A stretch of DNA of 26,373 nt from a virus. The stretch is taken from positions 1 through 26,373 of the IMG/VR virus record IMGVR_UViG_3300048589_000171. One strand, 5' to 3'. Of this stretch, positions 5,688 to 12,519 are shown piece by piece (the stretch's first letter is position 1; each line of letters opens with the position of its first letter). Position numbers and translations under genes: made by a program. Under the pieces are notes generated by a model. That model made no database searches and was not told where the DNA came from. It saw only the letters and a list, made by a program, of their open reading frames with translations.

Positions 5688-6337
5688 AGCGCCACATCTG
5701 GTCCGACGCCGACACCGCCGCCCTGGTGCGCGACTACCCGCACCTGCCGAGCCGCGTCATCGCCGATCGGATGGGCCTGCGGGTCGAGCAGATCCACCAG
5801 AAGGCGAACCGGGCCGGGCTGAGGAAGTCGGCCGCGTTCCTCGCGAGCCCGGCGGCCCACCGTCTCGACGGCGTGATCGGCGCGGCCACGCGGTTCAAGC
5901 CTGGCCAGTCATCGTGGAACAAGGGCGTGTCCTACCAGGCCGGCGGCAGATCGCCCGAGACGCGGTTCAAGCCCGGCACGCTGAACGGCAAGGCGCAGAC
6001 GCTCTACCAGCCGGTCGGCACCCTGCGGATCAACTGCGACGGGTATCTCGACCGGAAGATCACCGACGACGGCCCGCCACACAAGCGCTGGGTCGCCGTC
6101 CACCGGCTCGTCTGGATCGAGGCGCATGGCGAGATTCCGCCCGGCCACGTCGTCGTGTTCCTGCCGGGCCGCAAGACCACCGTCCTCGAGCAAATCACGG
6201 CAGACGCGCTCGAGTGCATCCGCCGCCGGGATCTGGTGGCCCGCAACACCATCCACCGCTACCCGCCGGCACTGAAGCAGGCAATCCGGCTGGCGGCCAA
6301 GCTCAAAAGGACGATCGATGACCACCCGGAACATTGA
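5684..6337 (+). CDS. HNH endonuclease-like protein with N-terminal HTH
   Basis: 217 residues. Residues 5-48 (WSDADTAALVRDY...SRVIADRMGL...QKANRAGL) are a SANT/Myb-like or sigma-like HTH often fused to phage HNH proteins. Two copies of a RFKPG motif (about 70-74 and 94-98, the first followed by WNKG) resemble NUMOD-type linkers. The HNH core is AVHRLVWIEAHGEIPPGHVV (H140, H147, H155) followed by a C-terminal RRRDLVARNTI helix. It is degenerate compared with the usual core: the D-G-N after the strand reads P-G-R here, and the N-L pair before the last helix reads A-L. It may be a homing-type nuclease or a catalytically weakened DNA-binding protein. Ends 20 bp inside the next gene. Confidence 0.75.
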   Translation: MKRHIWSDADTAALVRDYPHLPSRVIADRMGLRVEQIHQKANRAGLRKSAAFLASPAAHRLDGVIGAATRFKPGQSSWNKGVSYQAGGRSPETRFKPGTLNGKAQTLYQPVGTLRINCDGYLDRKITDDGPPHKRWVAVHRLVWIEAHGEIPPGHVVVFLPGRKTTVLEQITADALECIRRRDLVARNTIHRYPPALKQAIRLAAKLKRTIDDHPEH

Positions 6338-6575
6338 CGACGTGCGGGCCGCGCTGTTCAAGGCGCTCGACGGCCTGGCAGACAAGTCGCTCGACATCGA
6401 GCGCGCGAAGGCGATCTCGGACGTTGCGCAGACGATCATCAACAGCGCGAAGGTCCAGGTCGACTATCTGCGGGTGACGGGGCAGACGGGCGAGGCGAAG
6501 TTCCTCGAAGGCGGGGAGCTGGAACAGTTGCCGGACGGGATCGTGTCGATCCGCCGGCATCGGCTGGAGGGGTGA
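6318..6575 (+). CDS. Conserved small phage protein
   Basis: 85 residues, starting at an ATG 20 bp inside the 3' end of the HNH gene with AAAAGGA upstream. It has a helical N-terminus (DDVRAALFKALDGLADKSLDIERAKAISDVAQ) and a short C-terminal beta region. Proteins with this 'L..ai..L......d...ak.i.d.aq.ii.saK.evd' pattern occur next to HNH and winged-helix genes in many proteobacterial phages, without known function. Confidence 0.72.
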   Translation: MTTRNIDDVRAALFKALDGLADKSLDIERAKAISDVAQTIINSAKVQVDYLRVTGQTGEAKFLEGGELEQLPDGIVSIRRHRLEG

Positions 6576-6578
6576 GGG

Positions 6579-6872
6579 ATGGACCCGTTCCGAAGCCTGA
6601 TCAGCCAATTGCCCGCGCCGCGGAAGACCGCACCTCGCGATGAGGCGATCGAGGTCGAGTACACCATCACGCGAACTTATCGGCCGCGCGGGAAGACGCT
6701 GACGATGATCCGTGCGCTGCGCGCGCATGGCGCGCCGATGACCTCCGCCGAGCTTGGGTCTGCCGCTGGCGTTGAAACCAAGCAGGTGCCCTCGATGCTG
6801 GCGATACCGCTGCGGGTCGGCCTCGTGACTTTGGATTGCGGCGACCAGCCGGTTAAGTGGGAGGCGCTATGA
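6579..6872 (+). CDS. Winged-helix phage regulator-like protein
   Basis: 97 residues, ATG with GGAGGGGTGAGGG just upstream, three bases after the previous stop. The C-terminal half (about 40-95) is a winged HTH: TMIRALRAHGAPMTSAELGSAAG, then ETKQVPSMLAIPLRVGLVTL and a short wing ending VKWEAL. The N-terminal 35 residues are polar and basic. It probably binds DNA; the target is unknown. The stop overlaps the next start by 4 bp. Confidence 0.7.
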   Translation: MDPFRSLISQLPAPRKTAPRDEAIEVEYTITRTYRPRGKTLTMIRALRAHGAPMTSAELGSAAGVETKQVPSMLAIPLRVGLVTLDCGDQPVKWEAL

Positions 6873-7099
6873 AGCTCGAGATCAACACGAACGGCGCCTG
6901 GAAGACGATCCTCGACGGCCTATGGGGTGAGGCGAGCGACGAGGCGATGGCCGCTGCGGCAGTGCTCGCGCGCCTGGATGCAGAAATGCGCACCGACCGG
7001 ACGCGCGGGAAGCCTGCGACATGGCGTCTCGTCACAGAGGGTGATGGAAAGGTCGTGGCCTACTGCGGCGCGGTCGGCTGGACGGAACGCGCGGCCTGA
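6869..7099 (+). CDS. Hypothetical early protein
   Basis: 76 residues. I use the ATG at 6869 that overlaps the preceding stop (ATGA), rather than the GTG at 6857 inside the previous gene. It has an N-terminal strand MKLEINTNGAWKTIL, an alanine-rich helix and a C-terminal strand pair (TWRLVTEGDGKVVAYCG). No family recognised. Confidence 0.65.
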   Translation: MKLEINTNGAWKTILDGLWGEASDEAMAAAAVLARLDAEMRTDRTRGKPATWRLVTEGDGKVVAYCGAVGWTERAA

Positions 7100-7101
7100 C
7101 C

Positions 7102-7341
7102 ATGCTGCCGCCTGAGTTCCTGCAGCCCGAGGAACTGCAAGCCCTGACCGGCATGCGGCAGAAGGCCGCCTGGCGCCGGTGGCTGGACTCGATCGGCGTG
7201 CGCTACGTGACCACCCCAGCCGGCCTGCCGCTGGTGTATCGTGACCGGCTCACACCCGACAAACCACAGCAGGCCGCCGGCGCGGCGGTGCTGAACCTGG
7301 AGGCGCTGCGTGGCACCCGCAGGACGTCCGCGAGCCGGTAA
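7102..7341 (+). CDS. DUF4224 protein (integrase partner)
   Basis: 79 residues. The first 50 (PEFLQPEELQALTGMRQKAAWRRWLDSIGVRY...GLPLVYR) match DUF4224, a small MerR/Xis-like domain found directly before tyrosine integrases in proteobacterial prophages. The last 30 codons overlap the integrase, whose GTG start uses a GGAGG at 7299-7303 inside this gene. An excisionase-like, DNA-bending role is the usual suggestion for this family but remains inference. Confidence 0.85.
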   Translation: MLPPEFLQPEELQALTGMRQKAAWRRWLDSIGVRYVTTPAGLPLVYRDRLTPDKPQQAAGAAVLNLEALRGTRRTSASR

Positions 7342-8377
7342 GAACCGCGACCTGGTGCCGGGACTCTACCGGCGCACCCGCGGCGGCAAGACGCGCTACT
7401 ACGACGCGACCGGCAAAGCACTGGGAGCGGACAAGTCGCGCGCGGTCGGCGAGATGCTGCGCCGGCACGCCGAACCAATCGGCCAGACCGCCGGCACCTG
7501 GCGCCACGCCACAAAGCGCTACCGTGACTGGATGGACGGTCCGGCGTGCGAGCTCAGACCCAAGACCGTCGCCGGCTACCTGAAGGCCCTGAGCGTGCTG
7601 GACAAGGTATTCGGCGACGCGCTGCTCGACGAGATCAAGCCAGTCACGATCGGCGCGATCAAGCGAGAGATGGCCGACCGGCAGAGATGGTGCAACGCGC
7701 TGATGACGGTCGTCTCGATCGTCTGGAAGTTCGCTCACGAAAACGGCTTGACGGAGGCGCCGAACCCGACCCGCGAGATCAAGAAGTTTCCGAATCGCGC
7801 GCGCGACATCGAGGTTACCGACGCGATGATCCAGGCGGTGGCAAGGCACGGTGACCAGCTTCTGCGGGACTGGATCGCGCTCGAACTCGTCGCCGGCCAG
7901 CGGGTGAGCGACACGCTCGAGCTGCGCCGAGAGCACATCGTCGGCGACGAGCTGCGCCCGCCGAACACCAAGACCGGCAAGCCGATCCGCATTCGGATCG
8001 ACGGTGACGTCAAGCGCGTGATCGACGATCTCGTCAGCCGGCCGCGCAAGGTCTCCGGTCCGTGGCTGGTACAGACGAACACCGGGCGCCAGGCGACCTA
8101 CTGGATGATCCAGATCCGCTGGGACGCGGCGCTCAGGAAGGCGAAGGAGGCCGACCCAAGCCTGCCGCACTTCCAGCGCCGGGATCTACGCGCCAAGAGC
8201 GCCACGGACGCGCCTGACGACGCCCAGGCGCGGCTCGGCCACACATCCGAGCGGATGACCCGTAAGCACTATCTGAGGTCGACGAAGCTGGCCGCCGGAG
8301 GGGTCTTGGCAGACGGAATTCTTGACCAAAATACCGACGGTTTCTTGACCCCATCAGAGGGGATATCCGATGAGTGA
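7310..8377 (+). CDS. int: Tyrosine recombinase (phage integrase)
   Basis: 355 residues from a GTG at 7310 with GGAGG 6 bases upstream. Residues 1-60 are a basic arm-type DNA-binding region, 61-150 the SAM-like core-binding domain and 165-325 the catalytic domain. Catalytic residues are R198 (GQRVSD), a lysine near K221/K224, R294 (RDLR), H311 (LGH) and the nucleophile Y321 (HYLR). The usual box II histidine (HxxR) is replaced by R291, a variant I have seen described for integrases paired with DUF4224 genes. It integrates and excises the phage at attP/attB. It is the last gene of the dense early operon; a 31-residue ORF and a lower-GC cassette follow without a gap. No attP core can be identified from this sequence alone. 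Confidence 0.93.
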   Translation: MAPAGRPRAGKNRDLVPGLYRRTRGGKTRYYDATGKALGADKSRAVGEMLRRHAEPIGQTAGTWRHATKRYRDWMDGPACELRPKTVAGYLKALSVLDKVFGDALLDEIKPVTIGAIKREMADRQRWCNALMTVVSIVWKFAHENGLTEAPNPTREIKKFPNRARDIEVTDAMIQAVARHGDQLLRDWIALELVAGQRVSDTLELRREHIVGDELRPPNTKTGKPIRIRIDGDVKRVIDDLVSRPRKVSGPWLVQTNTGRQATYWMIQIRWDAALRKAKEADPSLPHFQRRDLRAKSATDAPDDAQARLGHTSERMTRKHYLRSTKLAAGGVLADGILDQNTDGFLTPSEGISDE

Positions 8378-8465
8378 ATTTTGGACAGACCAGACCGGGA
8401 AGCCGCGCCAGGCCTCAAACTGGCATCTGATCTGCCGTCAGCCTGAAACGGAGGTAAGGCATTGA
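8370..8465 (+). CDS. 31-residue micro-ORF after integrase
   Basis: ATG at 8370 overlaps the integrase stop by 8 bp. The protein starts MSEFWTDQTGKPRQ and ends shortly before the TTG start of the next gene (4-bp overlap). A strong GGAGG for the next gene lies inside its 3' end. Overlaps on both sides and full use of the gap support translation, but its short length makes it uncertain. Confidence 0.45.
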   Translation: MSEFWTDQTGKPRQASNWHLICRQPETEVRH

Positions 8466-9016
8466 AAACTAAAGAGCGGGACGAAAAAGAAAGCGGCGCT
8501 GTCCAAAATGGGAACGCCGCACCAGCCGCACCGCACGACGACACCGTTGAATGCACAACCTGCGGTGCAGAAGTCGTCCGCGTTCCGGGCAAATACGATA
8601 AGCCCGACGACACTGCACTGCTGAGGCAGGCGCTTGAAGCGCTGCAACTCCAATCCTGCGCGCGGCAGATTGTGCCGGACAGCACGCTTCAGATTGGGCA
8701 GGGTTGCATAGATAGATGTGATGCTGCAATCACCGCCCTTCGCGCTCGCCTTGATGGCGCACCTCAGCCTGCGCGAGAACTGTCTGATGATGAGCGTAGC
8801 GTGCTTAATAAATCGCTTCGCAAGTCGGTGAAGGTAGTGGCGCGGTCGCAACCTGCGCGAGAACTGCCGCCGTTGCCCGAGTCGACGATCCGCAATCTCT
8901 GGCGCGATATCAAGGCAGCGGAAAACCCGCAGGGCATGAGCGCGCACGACGGGAAAATCAGGGTGGACGCATCAATTGTGCGCCGACTACTCACACCATA
9001 CGGGGCCGACGCATGA
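8462..9016 (+). CDS. Hypothetical protein with repeated PAREL motif
   Basis: 184 residues from a TTG start at 8462; the strong GGAGGTAAG 5-6 bases upstream decides this start. The N-terminal 35 residues are polar; a single CxxC is near residue 31. Two copies of Q-P-A-R-E-L lie 28 codons apart (the 15-bp DNA repeat CCTGCGCGAGAACTG at 8768-8782 and 8852-8866). The C-terminal region (about 140-180) is helical (STIRNLWRDIKAAE). Base composition is visibly more A/T-rich than the early operon, as in the rest of this cassette. Similar PAREL-type modular small proteins are common in beta-proteobacterial phages with no known role. Confidence 0.7.
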   Translation: MKTKERDEKESGAVQNGNAAPAAPHDDTVECTTCGAEVVRVPGKYDKPDDTALLRQALEALQLQSCARQIVPDSTLQIGQGCIDRCDAAITALRARLDGAPQPARELSDDERSVLNKSLRKSVKVVARSQPARELPPLPESTIRNLWRDIKAAENPQGMSAHDGKIRVDASIVRRLLTPYGADA

Positions 9017-9156
9017 GCGCCGCTCAACTATCCCTGATTTTGGCTGTGGCATTCATCGCGCCGCACACATCGCCACGCAGGGCTCTGCTATGGGGATGGG
9101 TATTCGTGGTGATCTCTTTAGCAGCGTCTATTTACGACATGCTGGAGATGAGATGA
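9013..9156 (+). CDS. 47-residue two-helix membrane protein
   Basis: ATG overlaps the previous stop by 4 bp. Residues 5-18 (QLSLILAVAFIAPH) and 25-41 (LLWGWVFVVISLAASIY) are hydrophobic, separated by a basic loop (PRRAL). It overlaps the next micro-ORF start by 4 bp. Probably an inner-membrane micro-protein; function unknown. Confidence 0.6.
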   Translation: MSAAQLSLILAVAFIAPHTSPRRALLWGWVFVVISLAASIYDMLEMR

Positions 9157-9212
9157 TCATTGAGCTGATCCGCGCAGTCGAGCGCCACCACGGAATCAGG
9201 AGCGAGGAATGA
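9153..9212 (+). CDS. 19-residue coupled micro-ORF
   Basis: ATG at 9153 overlaps the previous stop, and its stop overlaps the next start at 9209, giving ATGA junctions at both ends. The peptide MIIELIRAVERHHGIRSEE is helical and could be a leader-like coupling peptide rather than a functional protein. A longer in-frame reading upstream exists but would overlap two genes. Confidence 0.35.
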   Translation: MIIELIRAVERHHGIRSEE

Positions 9213-9565
9213 CCGACATCACAGAAGCAGAGGACGTTGTTGCGTGGATTCGGAAGCGGGAGGATGAGCACGAATGCCTACTCGCCGAACTCGACCGCCT
9301 GCGGTCAGAGCGCGAAGTCCAGGATGCGGCGCTGGCGAATCTGCGCGCAGACTTGAGAGAGGCAGTCACGATCAGGGATGCCGAACTCGACCGCCTGCGG
9401 GCCGAGGCAGCGTCATGGGAACAGCAAGCGCAAGACCGGACAGATGACGCGCTGAAGTTCGCTGCCGAGCGCGATGCACTGAAGGCTGAAATCAACAGGC
9501 TATGTCCGTCGTCATGGGACGAGAACGCGAGAGCGTGGGCAGAGGAACTGAGGAGTCAGGAATGA
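9209..9565 (+). CDS. Coiled-coil hypothetical protein
   Basis: 118 residues, ATG overlapping the micro-ORF stop. From about residue 15 to 98 it is one long heptad-patterned helix rich in E, R, L and A, with repeated AELDRLR units (ELDRLRSE, AELDRLRAE). A coiled-coil dimer is likely. Overlaps the next gene by 4 bp. It may be a scaffold or regulator; no family recognised. Confidence 0.7.
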   Translation: MTDITEAEDVVAWIRKREDEHECLLAELDRLRSEREVQDAALANLRADLREAVTIRDAELDRLRAEAASWEQQAQDRTDDALKFAAERDALKAEINRLCPSSWDENARAWAEELRSQE

Positions 9566-9960
9566 ACTGCCTGCAAATGATTGCTGAATGGCATAAGGGA
9601 TGCACTTGCGCCACTCCCGGCAAGCCGGAGGAGTGCCAGGAATGCACCAGAGCATTGATTGACGCGCTGGAGCGCAGGCTAAAAGATCCATCAGGCTACA
9701 CGTTCACACCACTACACGAAAAAATCTATACCGTCACGGCTTACCGATGGGGCATCTATGACAACGAATCGTACCCTGTCGGCTGCTATGCCGATGTCGA
9801 GTCTGCGGTAGCCGCAGCAGAGGCTGAGGAAGGCTCACGCGGCGGCAAGTACGGATGCGAAGTGCTGGAATGGACCGTCGGCGTTGGATTGATTGGAGCT
9901 TATCCGTTTGGAGACGGCAGCCCTGTTACCGTTATCCGCTTGCCAGATGCGGCTGTATGA
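9562..9960 (+). CDS. Cysteine-rich hypothetical protein, last gene of rightward operon
   Basis: 132 residues from the ATG at 9562 that overlaps the previous stop. The N-terminus has C14, C16, C25 and C28 (GCTCATPGKPEECQEC), which could bind a metal, followed by a helix TRALIDALERRL. The C-terminal half (about 55-130) looks like a small alpha/beta domain (KIYTVTAYRWGIYDN...YADVESAVAAAEAEE...). Its stop abuts the tandem terminators that end the convergent late operon. Function unknown. Confidence 0.7.
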   Translation: MNCLQMIAEWHKGCTCATPGKPEECQECTRALIDALERRLKDPSGYTFTPLHEKIYTVTAYRWGIYDNESYPVGCYADVESAVAAAEAEEGSRGGKYGCEVLEWTVGVGLIGAYPFGDGSPVTVIRLPDAAV

Positions 9961-9986
9961 AAAAGCCCCGGCCCGAAGGCCGAGGC
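9960..9986 (-). terminator. Intrinsic terminator for the leftward late operon (distal)
   Basis: On the minus strand: GCCTCGGCC, loop TTCG, GGCCGGGGC (plus 9965-9986), then TTTTT (9960-9964). A 9-bp stem with one G-U pair, a stable tetraloop and a T-tract; a textbook rho-independent terminator for leftward transcription. Confidence 0.85.
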
Positions 9987-10022
9987 GAACCGCCGGAGCG
10001 GGGAGGAGACACGGTAGCCCTG

Positions 10023-10052
10023 AAAAGCCCCGCCAGCCCTTTGACCGGCGGG
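10023..10052 (-). terminator. Second tandem intrinsic terminator for the late operon (proximal)
   Basis: On the minus strand CCCGCCGG and CTGGCGGG pair (plus 10045-10052 with 10029-10036) around an 8-base loop, followed by GC and TTTT (10023-10026). It lies 10 bp after the last late gene, upstream of the second terminator in the direction of transcription. Confidence 0.75.
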
Positions 10053-10061
10053 AAGTCCCTC

Positions 10062-10496
10062 TCAGGAAAGAGCAAGCTTCTCCAGCAGCCGCCGGACATG
10101 CGGCCAGCGGCGGCGCGATGAGTGAACGCCCAGGCCATCGGCGACGACGTTTGCGCCGCCACGCTCGTCCGATCGCCAGAACGAGATCGCCTCGGGACGG
10201 CACCAGGTGTCCCGACTCAGCGACACCCAATGGCCACCGAGCTTCGCGGCAGTCGATTCCAGCGTCGGCGACGGGTACGCACCCGGCATCAATCCGGCCA
10301 TCTGACCGTTCGCCCACAGTTCGATGCACTTGTCCCGCGCGATGAGCACCGACACACCATCCGCGCTGACCGGCTTGCGTGCGCGACCCGCCTGGACAAA
10401 AACGCGCCGCGCGATGATCGACCGGCGGCAGTGATCACAGACCGCCGAGACTTCGGTGACGTACCCGAGAACCTCGATGTCTGCGGTGTAGCGCAT
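10062..10496 (-). CDS. Hypothetical protein, last gene of late operon
   Basis: 144 residues. I place the start at the ATG 10496, two bases after the upstream stop, because a longer in-frame reading would overlap the preceding gene. Residues 1-45 contain a single CxxC (C20/C23, CDHCRR) within a beta-rich segment; two more cysteines follow further on (RDKCIELW and DTWCRPEA) and could complete a metal site. The C-terminus is helical and basic. It is followed by two terminators. It is found with lysis genes, but no lysis motif is visible. Function unknown. Confidence 0.65.
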   Translation of the reverse strand: MRYTADIEVLGYVTEVSAVCDHCRRSIIARRVFVQAGRARKPVSADGVSVLIARDKCIELWANGQMAGLMPGAYPSPTLESTAAKLGGHWVSLSRDTWCRPEAISFWRSDERGGANVVADGLGVHSSRRRWPHVRRLLEKLALS

Positions 10497-10498
10497 CG

Positions 10499-10945
10499 CT
10501 AGTTCACCGGAGGCACCGGAGGCCCGGACGGCGACAGGTACGCCGGAACGTAGAAATTTGCATCGAGCGGCGGACATTCGAGCCCGGTGACCGGCAGCGG
10601 CCTGATGCCGACCAGCACCGCGCCCCATCCTGCCGCCTCGATCTGCCGGTTTGTATTGCAGGCGAGGATCACGTACATGCGCAGTGAGATGTCGAACCGC
10701 GTGATGATCTTGCCGATATCTTCCGTGAGAACCGCCACCTTCGCTTTCTCGGCGTCAAGCTCGGCCCGCAGCGCCGCAATCTCGTCGGTATGCGCATTCA
10801 GCTTGTTCGTCTGCGCGGCGATGTACGGTTGCAAGTCCTGCCATTTCGTGATCGTCACGCTCTGCGCCATCACGACCGACGCGGCGAAGATGACGATCAG
10901 GATCGACAGCGAGACGGCGACGAGCCAGATGAAGCCCTTTCTCAC
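10499..10945 (-). CDS. Membrane-anchored coiled-coil protein of the lysis region (possible spanin-like)
   Basis: 148 residues from a GTG at 10945 overlapping the upstream stop by 4 bp (GTGA). Residues 5-27 (FIWLVAVSLSILIVIFAASVVMA) are one N-terminal membrane segment. Residues about 45-80 form a charged helix (LNAHTDEIAALRAELDAEKAKVAVL) typical of periplasmic coiled coils. The C-terminus is proline-rich. Topology and position (after endolysin and holins) resemble an inner-membrane spanin of Rz type, but no embedded lipoprotein partner was found, so this is a tentative suggestion. Confidence 0.6.
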   Translation of the reverse strand: MRKGFIWLVAVSLSILIVIFAASVVMAQSVTITKWQDLQPYIAAQTNKLNAHTDEIAALRAELDAEKAKVAVLTEDIGKIITRFDISLRMYVILACNTNRQIEAAGWGAVLVGIRPLPVTGLECPPLDANFYVPAYLSPSGPPVPPVN

Positions 10946-11187
10946 CGGATTTCCGGCAGCGTGATACTGCCGTCCTCGGCTGTCTCAACTTCGACCGGCG
11001 TCAGATCACCGGCACCCGCCGCCTCGAACTCAGCGACCAGCGCGGCGGCTTTGTCCAGCGTCGCGCGGTCGGCCTCGCTCATCGCAGGCCGCGCTTCGAG
11101 CGCAGCGACGCGAGCCAGCACAGGAGCCAGTGCGGCATTGCAGACCATGACAGAGATTCGCTGAATCACGTCTTGAACGATCGACAT
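10942..11187 (-). CDS. Small helical protein of the lysis region
   Basis: 81 residues, ATG at 11187 with GGAGG 5-6 bases upstream. It reads as two helices (about 1-32 and 36-57) with alanine-rich heptads, followed by an acidic tail (ETAEDGSITLPEIR). It starts 1 base after the endolysin stop and overlaps the next gene by 4 bp. Small soluble proteins of this type often sit between endolysin and Rz in proteobacterial phages; the function is unknown. Confidence 0.65.
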   Translation of the reverse strand: MSIVQDVIQRISVMVCNAALAPVLARVAALEARPAMSEADRATLDKAAALVAEFEAAGAGDLTPVEVETAEDGSITLPEIR

Positions 11188-11188
11188 A

Positions 11189-12214
11189 TCAACCTCCGAT
11201 AGTGCGCGTGAGCGCGTTGTCCTTCTTCTGGCTGCCGAACGACGAGCCGAGCCAAAACGCGGCGACCATGCCGACAGTGGCCAGCACCGCGGTGACGACC
11301 TGAATGCGGATCTCGGCAGACCATCCCGGCATGAACAGCACGGCAGCGACCACGCAGTAGAACGGCAGTAGCAGAGCAATCGAGATCCAGAGCGCAGGCA
11401 TCCGAAATGGCTCGGCAGACGCCGCGACGTTGAACTCACGCGCCCCGGCAATGCCGCCGCCGCCCGCCTCTGTCGCCTCGAACCAGTGCTCGCGGTCGAG
11501 TGCCTCCGTAGCCGCCGCCAAGGCCGCAGGATCGCGCTGGACGGCCTCGACCGCTGCCTGTGCATTCGGCGTGCCGGTCGCCGCCTGGACGATCTCCAAC
11601 ACGGCTTCTGCGGCTTTGGCGTTGCGGTCGGTGACCTGACCCTCGCTGCCGAACGTGCGGATCAGGCCAGGAATGGCTTGCAGTAGCGCCGGGAACAGCG
11701 CGGCGATGATCGGAGCAGGCATCGGAGCCTCCCATGTTGGTTTCGATTCGGTGATCGGCGCGGCACCCGCGAACATTGCCGCTTCGGCAGCGCGGCGCTT
11801 CGTCAGTCCGGCCATGACCTGGCCGTCGTTCAGGTTCCATCGCTGAAACTGCATCTCAGCGCCGTGGTAGTCGCCGGAGTTCAGCAGGCGCAGCAATGTG
11901 GAATCTGAGAAGGCGCCCTGGCCGACGTTCATCGTGAAAGACACCAGCGCGTCGAACTGGCCCTGCCGCAGCGGCACCTCGACCAGCTTGTTAACCGCGT
12001 CCTGCGCTTCCTGCGTATCCCGCTCGAGCAGCTCGACGGCCTCGGCTTCAGTGATCACATCGCCAAGCTGCCACGGACCGCCATCCATCCGCCGGGTGGC
12101 TCCGAAACCTACGGTCACCGGCAGACCATTAGACGAACCAGGATCTGGATACGCTTTGAGTCGCAGGCTTTCGTGTTCGCGGATCGCAGCCAGACCAGCA
12201 GCGGATAGTTTCAT
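11189..12214 (-). CDS. GH24 endolysin fused to a holin-like 3TM-type membrane domain
   Basis: 341 residues, ATG overlapping the upstream holin-like gene by 4 bp. Residues 1-150 are a GH24 lysozyme (muramidase cleaving peptidoglycan): catalytic E15 in IREHESLRL, D24 in YPDPG and T34 in VTVGFG. The E-D spacing is normal, with a short insertion before the threonine; the helical end is VMAGLTKRRAAEAAMF. A typical phage GH24 endolysin ends there (about 150-170 residues). Residues 165-341 add an amphipathic helix (PIIAALFPALLQAIPGLI), an alanine-rich helix AQAAVEAVQRDPAALAAA, an AGAREFN segment and two membrane helices (about 275-297 and 303-325). This resembles the GTA_holin_3TM family. No N-terminal signal or SAR sequence is visible. 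The fusion predicts a membrane-tethered lysozyme. Confidence 0.88.
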   Translation of the reverse strand: MKLSAAGLAAIREHESLRLKAYPDPGSSNGLPVTVGFGATRRMDGGPWQLGDVITEAEAVELLERDTQEAQDAVNKLVEVPLRQGQFDALVSFTMNVGQGAFSDSTLLRLLNSGDYHGAEMQFQRWNLNDGQVMAGLTKRRAAEAAMFAGAAPITESKPTWEAPMPAPIIAALFPALLQAIPGLIRTFGSEGQVTDRNAKAAEAVLEIVQAATGTPNAQAAVEAVQRDPAALAAATEALDREHWFEATEAGGGGIAGAREFNVAASAEPFRMPALWISIALLLPFYCVVAAVLFMPGWSAEIRIQVVTAVLATVGMVAAFWLGSSFGSQKKDNALTRTIGG

Positions 12215-12519
12215 CGCGGCCCCTCGCTCGCTGGATGCCAGAACAGCGTGACGATGATGCTGCCCGCCGCAATCAAAATCAGAGAGACGAGCGACGGAAG
12301 CGAGATCAGGATGTCGCCATCGGTGAACAGCTTGTAGCCGACTCGCGTTGCCAGCGATGTCCATCCGATCGCCATCATCCATCGGCCCGACAGCATTAAT
12401 AGCGTCCCGTACCAGTTGGCGATCCGCCAGTACTGAATCAGCGCGGACGTTGCCGCGAGCAGCATCAGCGCGACATCCAGTTCGACCAAGCCAACTCCGA
12501 CAAAATAGGATTCGTCCAT
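12211..12519 (-). CDS. Multi-pass membrane protein, putative holin
   Basis: 102 residues from the ATG at 12519 (TAATG overlap with the upstream gene). Hydrophobic stretches at about 8-30 (GLVELDVALMLLAATSALIQYW), 36-56 (GTLLMLSGRWMMAIGWTSLA) and 72-95 (LPSLVSLILIAAGSIIVTLFW) suggest three membrane helices. It sits immediately upstream of the endolysin with a 4-bp overlap. Size, topology and position fit a holin that times membrane permeabilisation, but no specific holin family is recognised. Confidence 0.65.
   Translation of the reverse strand: MDESYFVGVGLVELDVALMLLAATSALIQYWRIANWYGTLLMLSGRWMMAIGWTSLATRVGYKLFTDGDILISLPSLVSLILIAAGSIIVTLFWHPASEGPR

Noticed and set aside
8319-8388. Direct repeat TTCTTGACC (8319-8327, 8342-8350) and inverted ATTTTGG element as integrase arm sites or attP
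   Set aside because: Mostly inside the integrase coding end, short, and no core or host tRNA sequence is visible. It cannot be called attP without the host junctions.
8976-9212. Longer reading frame in place of the two micro-ORFs at 9013-9156 and 9153-9212
   Set aside because: It would overlap the preceding gene end and lacks a ribosome site. The frame with ATGA couplings and a clear membrane profile is better.
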